Origin: Nematostella vectensis
Lineage: Eukaryota > Cnidaria > Anthozoa > Actiniaria > Edwardsiidae
Direction: 5' to 3'
NCBI RefSeq assembly: GCF_932526225.1
Contig: NC_064047.1
Location: 2,169,501 to 2,233,500, forward strand
Length of the DNA: 64,000 nt
The translations under genes and the position numbers were made by a program. The notes beneath the pieces were generated by a model, which was not told the DNA's origin, did not search any database, and worked only from the letters and a program-made list of their open reading frames with translations. Shown here one piece after another: positions 11,655 through 22,546 of the stretch (positions are counted from its first letter, which is position 1; each line of letters begins with the position of its first letter).

Positions 11655-12061
11655 TTGTGTCTTGTTATTAACAGGGCGTGGTTTCTGCAGTTGGGGCGAG
11701 GGGTGGCAACGGAGCCAAAGCTCCCAGTGTGTGCTATCCTGGGCATGCTGGGCTGGGTTAGCCTGTCACAAATAATGGAAGTTCTCATCATAAAACTTCC
11801 AATCTGCCCCTCTGGTAGCCAAATTATGTATGGTATTACTGTATTTCATAAGGGCTGGAGCCTCATGTGGATACTTTGCTACTTAGCTACAAATAACTTA
11901 AAGGCTGCTGACCATTCTTCGATTGACCGAATGGCCTTCAGTTTGCTGTGCTGCTCAAAAGTTAGAACAGGGGTACCCCCAGAATCCTGTAATTCAGAAA
12001 TATTCATTTGGTAATGGTCAGAGTCATTGACTCTAGAATTGATTAACCTATTCGCTCCCAT
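11655..12061 (-). pseudogene. gag-like fragment of YR retroelement 1
   Basis: The minus frames contain IEEWSAAFKLFV and then, after a shift, a stretch equivalent to YPHEAPALMKYSNTIH and RGADWKFYDENF. It matches the gag-like frame at 58080-58550, so both remnants belong to one family. No zinc knuckle is left here. Confidence 0.6.
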
Positions 12062-12799
12062 ACTGCCCTGAAACGCCCAGCGGAAAAACTGTCATATTTC
12101 CCTATACCGCCCTGTACCGCCTGGCTTTCGCGCGCGCAAAAAAAAAAAACCTCTAGCTCCTCTCCCCGGGGAGTAAAGCTTTTGAAAATTCAGCTGTAGC
12201 GTGACAAAGAATTGACCAATCAAATGAGCTCTTTTGCACATCTCCTAGCAACCGAACAATAGAACAATGTCTTGTAGTGAAATCACTTGTCTCGCGCGAC
12301 CGTCATGTTGATTTCTTAGAGACCCGATAGCGCTTAAAAATCACAATATTTCTATTATTTTCTTGCTTTTAAGGCTTGGTAAAGGAAGATAATTAGAAAA
12401 CCTGACATGATAGCTCTAGAGAGGATAATTACAGCCCGTGAGAGGATCGTTTTGTTCAAAAATGACGGGAAATTAAAAAATATGACCACGTGTGAATTTA
12501 CATGGTTGCTCTCATCTCAAAATACTTCATTTCAGGAGGTCAAAAATGGTACAAAAATAACCTTTACTAGATCACATAACATCTGCTAGGTGACAAGGAT
12601 GCCACAAAGGGTTTTTTAGATGGATTAACTCGAATATTTTGCATGTTACTTTGCTTCTTTGAGAACGATAGATTTGGCTAACAAAATCCGTGCGAACGAT
12701 TGAGATAGGCGCGATATTGAACATTATCACTGATATCTAATATTGACAATAGGATATTATCATTGTTTTCCTCTAATTATATGCTGTTAGATAGTGGTC
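12062..12799. other. Non-coding stretch, no gene recognised
   Basis: It contains GCGCGCGC followed by an A run near 12130. AGGCGCGATATTGAAC near 12707 is mirrored by GTTCGATATCGCGCCT near 13593 on the other side of the 85-bp array. The 60-codon frame at 12407 has no recognisable similarity. Confidence 0.5.
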
Positions 12800-13510
12800 A
12801 GACCCCTTTCCTCTTCTTTCCTCAACCCTCGATATTGTGATATTATCGGAGATTATTTTATTTAATCTACTAGATGTCTATTTAGATACCCTCCTTCCCC
12901 CTGCTCTACCCCTCGATATTGTGATATTATCTGAGATTATCTTATCATCATCTACTAGATGTCTATTTAGATACCCTTGTTCCCTCTGCCCTACCCCTCG
13001 ATATTGTGATATTATCGGATATTATCTCGTTAGAATCTACTAGATGTCTATTAAGATATTCCCCTTACCTATGCTGGACCCTCGATATTGTGATATTATC
13101 GGAGATTATCTTATTATCGTCTACTAGATGTCTATCTACATCCTCTCCTTCCATCTGCTCTACCCCTCGATATTGTGATATTATCTGAAATTATCTTATT
13201 AGAATCTACTAGATGTCTATTTAGATACCCTCCTTCCATCTGCTCTACCCCTCGATATTGTGATATTATCTGAAATTATCTTATTAGAATCTACTAGATG
13301 TCTATTTAGATACCCTCCTTCCATCTGCTCTACCCCTCGATATTGTGATACTATCTGAAATTATCTTATTAGAATCTACTAGATGTCTATTTAGATCTGC
13401 TCTACCCCTCGATATTGTGATATTATCTGAAATTATCTTATCAGAATCTACTAGATGTCTATAGAGATTCCTTCGTATTCTCTGCTGGACTCGATATTAT
13501 CGGATATTCG
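12800..13510. repeat. 85-bp tandem repeat array
   Basis: About eight copies of an 84-85-bp unit beginning CCTCGATATTGTGATATTAT and containing CTACTAGATGTCTATTTAGA; starts are near 12827, 12911, 12996, 13080, 13165, 13250, 13335 and 13407. One unit is shortened to 72 bp. The array lies between inverted copies of GGCGCGATAT, suggesting it is the core of a non-autonomous element. Confidence 0.9.
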
Positions 13511-13652
13511 ACTACAAAATCTAAAATATCTGATTTATATCCGATTTTAGATGAGATGATAAATATCATATAAATATCAAAGTGCCAGAAAAGTTCGATA
13601 TCGCGCCTTATGTAAATATCGCACAATTGGATTCGAAGAAAATGTTACAAAA

Positions 13653-13743
13653 CTTTTGACTAACGAGTCAGTCTACCGTTTACAGCTTTTGCATATTCTT
13701 CTGGAATTAGCTGTAAACGGTAGACTGACTCGTTAGTCAAAAG
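13653..13743. repeat. Perfect 35-bp inverted repeat (hairpin)
   Basis: 13653-13687 and 13709-13743 are exact reverse complements separated by 21 bp. Arms begin CTTTTGACTAACGAGTCAG. It could be a fold-back transposon end or a structured transcript; no promoter or gene is seen next to it. Confidence 0.9.
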
Positions 13744-14300
13744 AGAGAAAAATTCCTAATGAAGACAAGGCATTGAATGGCGTCTTTTATAATTCGTCGC
13801 GTGATATTTCTACGGAGGACGCCGTTTCGAATGCGGGCTTATTATCCCAGCGGATATAGCTTCACGCATGCGCTATTCATTGTGGGCTCAAATAGTGGCC
13901 AGTAATTAATGAACGGAGCATACGCTCTGGATCTCCCGTCCACTAACGTGGACGGCGGTTTGATCAAACGAACTTGCTACCCATGGCAGAGGTCTCTTTT
14001 CCTCGCGAACTCCAGCCCAGCGAAATACAGAGAAAAGAGGCCTCTGCTAGCAGGGAACCCTTCCCCCAACTCTTTCACAACTAAAAATAAAATCCCCCTC
14101 CCTACACAGACCCACAAGAAGATGGACTTTGCACTTTGATCACGAGGAATTTGATAGGGTTATTGATTAATTAATTTGATTACTCCATGATTTACAGTAT
14201 TGACAACAGCTACAAAGATTGTTTCCATTTTTACTGTCTTTTTTTTAAAAAGTTTGCATAATTATATAATTTTATTTTTTCCTGATAACGGAAGGCTGTC
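13744..14300. other. Spacer with a short inverted repeat
   Basis: No gene recognised. GCAGAGGTCTCTTTTCCTC (about 13986-14004) is inverted as GAGAAAAGAGGCCTCTGC (about 14031-14047), with flanking sequence like a small cnidarian inverted-repeat element. The 76-codon frame at 13909 crosses it and looks accidental. Confidence 0.5.
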
Positions 14301-14736
14301 CCATCTTTATAACTAGGCAAAAATAACAACTTTAATAATTTAAACCCCCGCATTGACCGTTTGTAGTCATATCGTATCGGCAATTATGGGGATAGCAAGC
14401 TTAATCCTTCGTCTGCATATCTTTATGATTTTCTTTTCTTTTGAAGTATCTTCTCAAACTTGCTCAGTTAAATCCACCCCACAAGAGAGACCCACCAAAA
14501 AGTTCAACAAATTTGAAAAATCGTTTCTAAACGGTACCGTTTTTCACGAGTTGCATGTTAAAGATGCGATGGAGTGTGGGTTATCGTGCTTGCAAGAAGA
14601 TCTGTGTGCTTCCTATAACATGGCGCGGAAACCATCACCAGGGCTTCGCTACATTTGCGCGTTTCTATCTATGCGAATTGGCGATCTTGGCACAGAGCTG
14701 GTGAAAAACGACACCTTTGACCACTTCAGTACTAAG

Positions 14737-15225
14737 GTAAATCAAGTAGATTAGATCATATGCATTGCTTTACAGGACCATCTAATTTAAGAACTTAGCT
14801 TGAAGTTATTTATATTTTTAGGACATCATTCGGTGACACATTAAATTGCGCCCGGCCATTTTACTAGATTACCAGATATTCGACGAAACTAATATTTTCC
14901 CGCAGTAGCCCTGTAAAACATCTGTTTTAGCTGGCTCGAACCCCTTGCTGTGCAAATACTCGTATTTTGAAACATTGATGATACTCTTTTGACTTATTTT
15001 AAAAGAAACCTTTTTTGATAAAAATATTTTTAGATCTAACCAAATTCTAAGAATAAGAACATGCTCTTCTTAAAAGGTCTTTTTTACCAAACAAACCACA
15101 GAGTGTATCGTTTATATTTCAAAATATCATTCGTACAGCAAGTGGTCTACACTTTTTATTTTTAAACCATGACAACCAAGCTTTGTAATGTGTTAATCAT
15201 TGTTAGAACGGAAGGAAATTCTGTT
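14737..15225 (+). other. Gene B intron 1, proximal part
   Basis: Homologous to intron 1 of A for about 250 bp and then diverged. No gene seen. Confidence 0.6.
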
Positions 15226-15690
15226 GGGTGGTGAAGAGGGGGGGGGGGGGGGGGGGGCTTCACGAATCACGAAGTTATTTTTCAGACTTTCACGAATCAC
15301 GAATTTAAAAAAGAAGCTTTCACGAATCACGGTTTTAACTTTTGCTTTTCATAGTCGCTGTCAAGTATTTGTGGAGTAGTATCACACAAACTAAGACACT
15401 TGATACATCGGATATTAAACTAGCACAGCAAGAGGTCAACAATCTAAACAAAGGTCATGTTTATTCGGAAATCTCTTACATGTATTCGTGTTTTAATTAT
15501 TGTCGGCGTCAACGGTCACGTTTCACGAATTTAGCCATGCGAAATCACTAGTCACGAAAGTAAAAATACCCCAATCACGGATCACGATAGAGTACTCAAT
15601 CACGAATCACGGGTTTATTTTTAGGCTTTTCACGAATCACGGGTTTAATTTAGGGTCAATCACGAATCACGAAAATACTCTTCACCACCC
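15226..15690. mobile_element. Non-autonomous element with CACGAATCACG subrepeats
   Basis: Inverted ends GGGTGGTGAAGAG (15226-15238) and CTCTTCACCACCC (15678-15690), with TGTT on both sides as a possible 4-bp target duplication. The interior has about seven dispersed copies of TCACGAATCACG and a run of about 18 G near 15240. No coding capacity. Confidence 0.75.
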
Positions 15691-15760
15691 TGTTACAGGG
15701 CTATGTGTGGGAAGATATTAGTTTCGTGGAACCTTTAGCATTGTGGTGGTTTAGTAAAAT

Positions 15761-18168
15761 GTGACCCGGCAAGGGAAAACGTACACTAGCGAAAAACGTT
15801 TCGGGGCAAATCTGGAAGATCAAGGAACGTTTTTTCTATAATGAGGGAACGATGTTGTTGATAATGAGGGAACGATGTTGCTTCGTTATATCGTTCATAA
15901 ACGATCTTGTTCCCGGGGCACAATCGGAAGAACGTTTTTTTTATTCGGAAGTTGGGAAGACCGTTCCCTAAAATCCGGAAAGTTCGGAAGATCGTTCTCT
16001 TAAAATTTGGAAGATCGTTCTCTTGAAGTTCGGGAAGAACATTCTAATTATTCGGAAAATCGTCTTTTTGCAATACAACGACATGTTGGGGCGACAGCTA
16101 CATGACGGTTCTCGCTTGTTACTAAACTCGCGCATCAAACAGACCTCTCTTAAAACAGTCCTCTATATCTCAGCTTTCGTTTGCAGTTATGAAAGTCTCT
16201 TTGTCTCGATCCGTAAAGCTTGTCTCGATTACTTTGAGGCGTATGGAAACTGAATCGACATTTGTTATTATTGCTTGCATGATTACTTGACATTATTCAA
16301 AACAACAACATGTTAAATCATCTGAGTTAGTGATATATTGTTAGTGTTTTATCGAGAGAAAGAATGAAATATTTTACAGTTAACTATGTGACAATTGATT
16401 TGTTTGAGCCATATGCAAATTAAGAAAGCGAGTCGGCTGTTTATCTTTCCTTGCCTTTTCAAAACAACGAAATGTAAATGGAGAACACAACTTTACTATA
16501 ACGACTTTGCGCTTGCTATTTAACTTGCGCATCAATAAGACCTAAAAAAGAACCTCCTATATCTAAGCTTTAATTTGCCATAACGATCAACGCGATAGGT
16601 AAATAGTGTTCAACTTTTATGAGCCGTATGCAAACTAAGAAAGCGAGTCAGCTTTTAAACTTTATTGTTTTTGCAAAACAACAACTTGTTTAACTTCCCT
16701 GCATTAAACTGAAATATAGCTCAAAATTAAAATTAACAAACCAAGCATTTCTCGAGAAAGCGATGTTGTATTTCTTGTAACGATTATCAAAATCGGAAGA
16801 ACGTTTTTTCCATCGGGATTTTAACAGCACGTCAGGAGAAAATGCCGTTTTGCCGTTTAGCAAGAAATGGCAAGATTATGCGATTTTCTCAAGACTCGCC
16901 TTAAAAATTTGCTAATTTCACTAAATATGAATTTTACGATTCGTGGCACAAATGATTATGTGTTCCGGGATGGAATGTCTAAAACACCCATTTCTTATCA
17001 TTTATTGTATTTATAAAGAAGCGAAATAGAAATTACCTCGAATGACGTGTTTCATAAAAGAAAGCAATGAGTGTTTTAGCTATATAACCGATAAAAATGT
17101 CCATGTTAACCGGAAGATATGTCAAAATCTTTTATTTGTCAGCATCTGTTACATTTAAAAAGGAGCGAAACAACAATTGTTGAATGTATAAATTTATACC
17201 GAACTCCGGGACTGTTTGGGATTGTATGAATTTATACCTTTCCTGGAACTAAAGGGTATTTTTACTCTTTTATAAACATTTTTTTTCCGCTCCTTTTTAT
17301 ATGTAAAAAGGCCCAAAAAATCCAAAGTCTCCTCAAAATTTAGGACTCCCGCCAAGAAAAGCCTTAGGAACACAAAATGTGTCTAAGTGTCCTTGAAATG
17401 CGGGAGTATCTTTACTTAATCGTGCTTTAGTGTTATTTTTACTGTATCTTTAGGAACTGAATCGTTGAAGGATCGAGTATGGCCATTTTGTTATGAATGG
17501 TAAGGGTCGAATATCAAATTTTTGTAAAAGTAGAGGAAATTAAAATAACTGAAGGGCTCTCAAAGGGGTAAGTTACGGACATGTGAAAAAGTAACGAAAT
17601 CCATTATGAAAGGATCCGACGCTCAAATTGTGTAATATCTGTACGTCTGCACAAAGGCTGTGATTGCAGAAATTGTCTAATATTGGCAATTTCAAATTCG
17701 TTACTTATAGTATAACAGAAAAATCCCTTGATTTCGGCTAAAATAGAGCTAATGTCATTCCATTTTCGCCAATTTTAAATAAAATACCCCAAACGGCAAA
17801 ACGGCATTTTCTCCTGACGTGGTGTTTTTCTCGCACTGACGAACGTTTTTCAAATCCCGAAAAGAAGTTCTTGTCCTCGTGAAGCCGATCTTTTCTTCGG
17901 GAGAAAGATCTTGAAAATCGAAAAAAACGTTCTCGCCTTCGAGTGTTAACCTCGGCGATGAACGATTTTAAAAACAGGAAGAACGATCTTGTGTTCGGAA
18001 AACGATATTGCCTTCGGAGAAACGATCTTGAAAATCGGAGATCGTTTTCGTTGAAACCTGATATCGTTCTGAATATCGTAAAAGCGTTCTGCATAATCCG
18101 TCGTACGTTTTTTTCGTTCATAGCCCGAACGCTTTTTCTCTAGTGTACGTTTTCCCTTGTCGGGTCAC
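15761..18168. mobile_element. 2.4-kb inverted-repeat transposon (GTGACCCG ends)
   Basis: Ends GTGACCCGGCAAGGGAAAAC (15761) and GTTTTCCCTTGTCGGGTCAC (18149-18168) are near-perfect reverse complements. AAAT flanks both sides (15757-15760 and 18169-18172), a 4-bp target duplication. Both arms carry many short GAAGATCGTTC/GAACGATCTT repeats. No transposase frame is seen, so it is non-autonomous. A second element is nested inside. Confidence 0.9.
16828..17821. mobile_element. Nested inverted-repeat element inside 15761-18168
   Basis: CACGTCAGGAGAAAATGCCG at 16828 is inverted at the right end as CATTTTCTCCTGACGTG (to 17821), with about 30 bp of near-perfect match per arm. The interior is A+T-rich and non-coding. 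I could not settle a target duplication, so it may be an internal palindromic arm of the larger element. Confidence 0.65.
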
Positions 18169-18524
18169 AAATGTATAGACGATAATGGAACGTGTTACCG
18201 AAGTGAAGATATATATAACCTCAAGCTAGATTTGAAATTAAGACGTTGGTTATTAACGTATGGTTAAAAAGATATTGCATGATTTGGGAGTTCAGATTGC
18301 GTTTGACAAAACGTATTTCATTAGAAAACGAAAGGATTTCGCTGAAACAAGAGACATTTCGCGTTATTCTGTCCGGGCGTTATTAGATTATTTTCCACAC
18401 TAATTAGTCATCTTCATTGGATTCATGATAATGTGTCCTAGTTCGCGTGAGGTTAGCCACGCTTGGCACACCTGCAAGCTTGTAGCCTACTGCGAGAGTG
18501 CGAAATGGACTTCATATAGACAAA
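18169..18524 (+). other. Gene B intron 1, distal part
   Basis: Unique intron sequence; GCATGATTTGGGAGTT is shared with intron 1 of A near 5484. No gene. Confidence 0.5.
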
Positions 18525-18655
18525 CAGACGGACGGACAGACAGAACAAGAGATAGACAGACGGACGGACGGACGGAAGGACGGAAGGACGGAAGGACGGA
18601 AGGACGGAAGGACGGAAGGACGGAAGGACGGACAGGCGGGCGGGCGGGCGGGCCA
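18525..18655. repeat. (GACG/GAAG)n tetranucleotide repeat
   Basis: Runs of GACGGACG pass into GGAAGGAC repeats and end in GGCGGGCGGGCG, about 50 bp before exon 2 of gene B. The open frames over it are artefacts. Confidence 0.9.
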
Positions 18656-18756
18656 AGCTGCTAGTGTTACTAATAACGTTACTAAGGCATTGGTACGTTT
18701 TTAACAGTTCCACTGCTATGCTGACAATGGTCGAGATGCATCGGATTTCTGTGTGG

Positions 18757-19797
18757 GTAAGTTCTTATAGAGCTTCAAATTAGCCTCTGTTACAACCTAG
18801 CAAAGTACCAAATGTCGAAAAGCATCCATTTCCATCAGCTGATTTGAGAAAGCCAATGCGGTATTTTCTATTCAATTTTGTAAATAAAGTATTAAACTTT
18901 TAAAGAAAAATATTTTGAGATTTTAGCACAGATACAAAGGTGTGGCTGTCAAGGGCACTAAAATAATTTTAAAGGCCCATAAGCGAACAAGCCTACATTA
19001 GAGGCTCTATTTTAGCGCTGCGCTAAAATAAAAAGTTATCCACTGTGTTCAAACTTTTAAGAAACCTTTTCTATCGTTGTTAAAATCGCGTTAAAATCGT
19101 CGAAATGCGGCTCAAAGTGTTAAATAGCTATTACTTTATCGTTTTACAACAATACCTGGCAAATAATTCTAAGATTTATCTATATGCTGGCATTTATGCG
19201 ATGTCATATGAAAGTGGTTTTACCACCTCGAGCCGAAGGCCGAAAGGTCAAGGAAATGGAAGTATGTAAAAAAGGTTCGTGAATCTTGTATTAATCGTTT
19301 ACTGACGTCCAAGAACAATACAGAATTCCTTTTGCATTTTATGAGTATATTTAATACAAGATAAGAACAATCTTTTGCTTTTTTTTTGCGTTAGTGTCGA
19401 CGCCAGTTTCTTGCCTATAGGGAATCTTGCACGCATTGCGCGATAACAATCACAAAGACTACAAAGGAATTTTTGTTTAGATTTCCTGGAAGTCAAAGTT
19501 TTCAGACTCTTAGCCACTCATTAACAAATAGAGGGAATAAAAATATGAGGTTCGATTCAAAGGTGAACCTCGATGCAACCCTGAAAATGCAAGAGGAACA
19601 AACAACTTGTAGAAGTTTTGCCGTGAGTTGAATTTGCAAAACATAGAAGAGAAATATGTACTATATACTTTCTATGTGTTCGGCATATATTTTCCTCGAC
19701 TTCTCGCTTCATGGTTGTTAACCTAGAGTTTTGATTACAGGTTATAGTACTTATCAGTGACTAAAACAAAGAATAGTTAATAATTACTTACTTACTT
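18757..19797 (+). other. Gene B intron 2 left of the viral insert
   Basis: A+T-rich intron sequence with weak homology to intron 2 of A. It includes the perfect palindrome TTTTAGCGCTGCGCTAAAA (19010-19028). It ends in TTACTTACTTAC, where composition turns sharply G+C-rich at about 19798. No gene seen. Confidence 0.6.
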
Positions 19798-21002
19798 CCG
19801 ACTGAACCACCTGCGATCGCGAGCGTCCACGGCCTAGACTTCGAGGCTGAGAGGGAGCTTTGTTCGTTATGTCAGGGAGAGGCAGCGCCTCGCGCTACCA
19901 GTGCCCCCGCAAAGACGCACGAGACGAAGGTGCGAGAGGTGCTCATCCGCTTTATAAACAGGGCGATCCCCAGAAGCACGAGGGTCTGGCTGTGTGGGCG
20001 TGTTATAGTCACGCACGAAGGCAAACTGTACCGATCGGGACAAGACGGATGGGCTATCGACAGGGCGTTTACAGACGAGACTGGACATGATCCTCAATGG
20101 CTCCCTGATGATCACCCAGCCTACCAAGAGTACACCGAAGCTACGCACTCGATAGGCGGCGCAATAGGGTATCGCTTCAAGAAGTGGACCCAAAGAGAAA
20201 ACATCAGGCCAACGCCTCTTAGATACAGGGACGTCTGGCGAGCGGCGCAGGAAAAGTCCAAAGAGTGGAATAGCAAGGAAAACTTAGGGGCGCAGCCTCA
20301 TGTGCACATCGACATGCGTGCGGCGTACCTAGGATGCGAGGACAGTGTCTTCGGCGGCTCCTCGGACGCCATTGATCTGGTACGGAAATACGGCTTCCCT
20401 ACGAACGTGTATCGTATCGCGGATGTTGCGGGACGGCCATTGAGCGAGGTTCTTCAACTGACCGGGGCCATTCAGTTGACCGAGTGGGGGTTCTCTGAGG
20501 CCTGCCACCCCTACACTTCCGGGAGGGTAGGGCAGCACTTGGAACAAAACGAGGGCTGGATCACCACGCCAGAGCTCAAGGACCTGCTAGACTCGGGTGA
20601 CCTCGCCATGGCCGCGGCGAGGGAGGTGTTGTATAGCGTCGGAAAAAAGGACTCATCAAGTTCCCCCACTCCGTCCCCGGCGGCGAAGACTCGCAGGGTC
20701 GAGATCTCGCTGTCCGTTTCGTAGGCAAGTGCGCTCGCCATGGCGACGAGTTCTCGGTCGTAGTCCGCGACCGTGAAGAAGCCGCGTATCTGACAAACCT
20801 CCTTGCGGGTACCGACCACTTATTTAACTTCGAGCATGCCGACGGGGCTCATCTGATCCAATACAAAGACGGAGTCCGGCGCTCACAATGGTACCATATC
20901 AGGGCCTTCGTCTTGGCGTACACAAACATAGCGCTGCGACGCATGTTGAGGCGGACCCCTCGCGAAGACGTCATCCGGGTGTGCACAGATGCCATATACT
21001 AA
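19798..21002 (+). pseudogene. Probable family-B DNA polymerase domain (5'-truncated, frameshifted)
   Basis: Open from the left border with no viral ATG, so the N-terminus and any exonuclease domain are missing. IDMRAAY near 20308 fits polymerase motif A, and VCTDAIY ending at 20999 fits motif C, where the usual DTDS reads CTDA. Between them is a conserved-looking stretch (TGAIQLTEWGFSEACHPY). The frame changes from 1 to 3 in the A run at about 20642-20647 and meets TAA at 21000-21002, after which coding continues in frame 2 into the helicase. It would have copied the viral genome. The polymerase call rests on two motifs and context; a divergent primase or other replicase domain is the alternative. 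Confidence 0.6.
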
Positions 21003-22529
21003 AGGCGGTGCCCAGTGGTGTGAAGCTCGTGGAGCGAAATCCGAGGTATGGAGAGTGGCGCCACAAGAGGCCTGGGTACGAGTGGCGGCCCGAAGCGGCT
21101 TGGGGTCCGAAGAGGTCGGGGTGCTTGGCTAGGGAGCCAAGCACTGCGCCGAGCCTGCCGTGCGATCTGGTGGCCGCAGCCTCTGCGAGGATGTATCTAG
21201 CCGGCCAGGGAGGATCGGGGAAGACCGAGTGGGCGGTGAGCATGTTCCGTGGCCGTAACGTTGTGGTGCTCACCCCCGCGAACGACCTCGCCCACGACCA
21301 TCGCAACAACCCGCGCCTCGCGGTGAAGGCTCAAACCTACCACCGCTACCTCTGCATACCAGCGGAGAAGCCGATAGACGAGTGGAGACCTTCGACCGTC
21401 TCGCAGAAGTGATCTGACTAAAGTTCTACGCGTCATCCTAGGGTATCTCGCCACGCGGCCGTGTCAGGTAGTGTGTTGTGGCGACTATGGGCAGGTCCCG
21501 CCCTGGGGAGATAAAGAGGGGCCTCACGATATGCTCAAGGAGTGGGCACAAGGGAACATCCGCTGGTTCGAGTCCGACTACCGCTGCCTGTGTGAATACT
21601 GCGGAAAGCCGTACAGTACAGACTGCGGCTCTGCCGCCCCCTCCTCCAGGCTCCACGACATAAAGGGCCGGATTTGGTGTCAGCCAGACTCCCAACAGCT
21701 TGAGGTGTTCCGAGAGGAGTGGGATGGGGTGGCGTTCGACGCGGCGATCGAGCGGGCCCACCCAAGCGATATGTGGGAGTGCTCGACCAACAAGATGGGG
21801 GCCCTTGTTTAGCAGCGATTGGAAGAGCACCACAGGAAAAACTACCCCCGACTGCCAGCAACCATCCGCTTCGACCCCGATCCTAGCGTCGCGCATCGTT
21901 ATCGCAAGCAAGGGCGGCCGGTGCCCGTGCCAGGCAAAAGGGGCGAGAAGGTCGACGCGTACAAAGGCACGGTAGTCGAGGTCCCTCTCGGCGTGGTCCT
22001 TAACGGGCTTCCCCTCGAGTGAAAATACGCGGGCTGGGGGACAGTCCACCGGGTGCAGGGCAAGACTATCCAGACTCCAAGGCGTCTGTTTATCATAGAC
22101 CGCAGCTTAGAGGGCTGGATCACGAATGCTGTATACACCGGCATCTCCCGCGCGCGGCTCGCCGACCAGATAGTCCGCGTGATCCCCCCCGATGACACCC
22201 CAGGTGCCTTGGTTCCCACAGGGCTGCAGGCTACGCCCAGTGAAGAGCTCATTATAGCGCGAATCAAGCGATACGCTATAGACGACAGGCAAAAGGGTCG
22301 CACAAAGTACACGGGGCCGTACCACGTTCTGACGGTAGACCATGTGCTCGGCATGATCGCTGACGCTGAAAAGAAGTGCACGCTCTGTGGAACTCAGCTT
22401 CTGTTTCATGGGTACACCAAGAGTCATCCCCAATGCTTCAGTATCGACCGGCGGGACGACAGTCAGGGTCACTACAAGTGGAATGTCAGACTTACGTGCC
22501 TCAGCTGCAATAGAAGGCACAAGCGCTGA
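21003..22529 (+). pseudogene. SF1 helicase with C-terminal HNH-like zinc domain, fused downstream of the polymerase
   Basis: Walker A GQGGSGKTEWA (near 21206) is followed by a frame change near 21405 and motif III-like CGDYGQVPPWGD (near 21477). Motif V/VI-like VHRVQGKTIQ (near 22043) and VYTGISRARL (near 22131) complete an SF1 (Pif1/RecD-like) core. The C-terminal 50 codons read CTLCG...SIDRRDD...GHYKWNVRLTCLSCN, a CxxC/CxxC HNH-type zinc fold. Two in-frame stops break it: TAG at 21810-21812 and TGA at 22020-22022, with the same frame continuing to 22529. A clear Walker B is not visible at the frameshift. The absence of an initiation signal between polymerase and helicase suggests one original multidomain protein. 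Confidence 0.75.
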
Positions 22530-22546
22530 TCACGCTAGGGTGGCGC

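Larger units (their letters stand above)
9137..12061 (-). mobile_element. YR (DIRS/Ngaro-like) retrotransposon remnant 1
   Basis: Minus-strand remnants lie in the order gag-like, reverse transcriptase, RNase H, tyrosine recombinase, which is the usual order in DIRS/Ngaro-type retrotransposons. All frames are broken. At 9445-9663 short direct repeats around CTCCTGCAAG may be internal or terminal repeats of the element. It lies between array A and gene B, where the segmental duplication loses homology. Outer borders are approximate. Confidence 0.75.

Noticed and set aside
18453-18713. Open frames over the GACG/GAAG repeat
   Set aside because: They are translations of a simple repeat.
20888-21412. 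A separate 174-aa gene
   Set aside because: The start lies inside the polymerase domain in a different frame; only its second half is helicase, joined to the polymerase by a frame change.
21438-22049. 203-codon minus-strand open frame
   Set aside because: Shadow of the helicase region, whose plus-strand motifs are clear.
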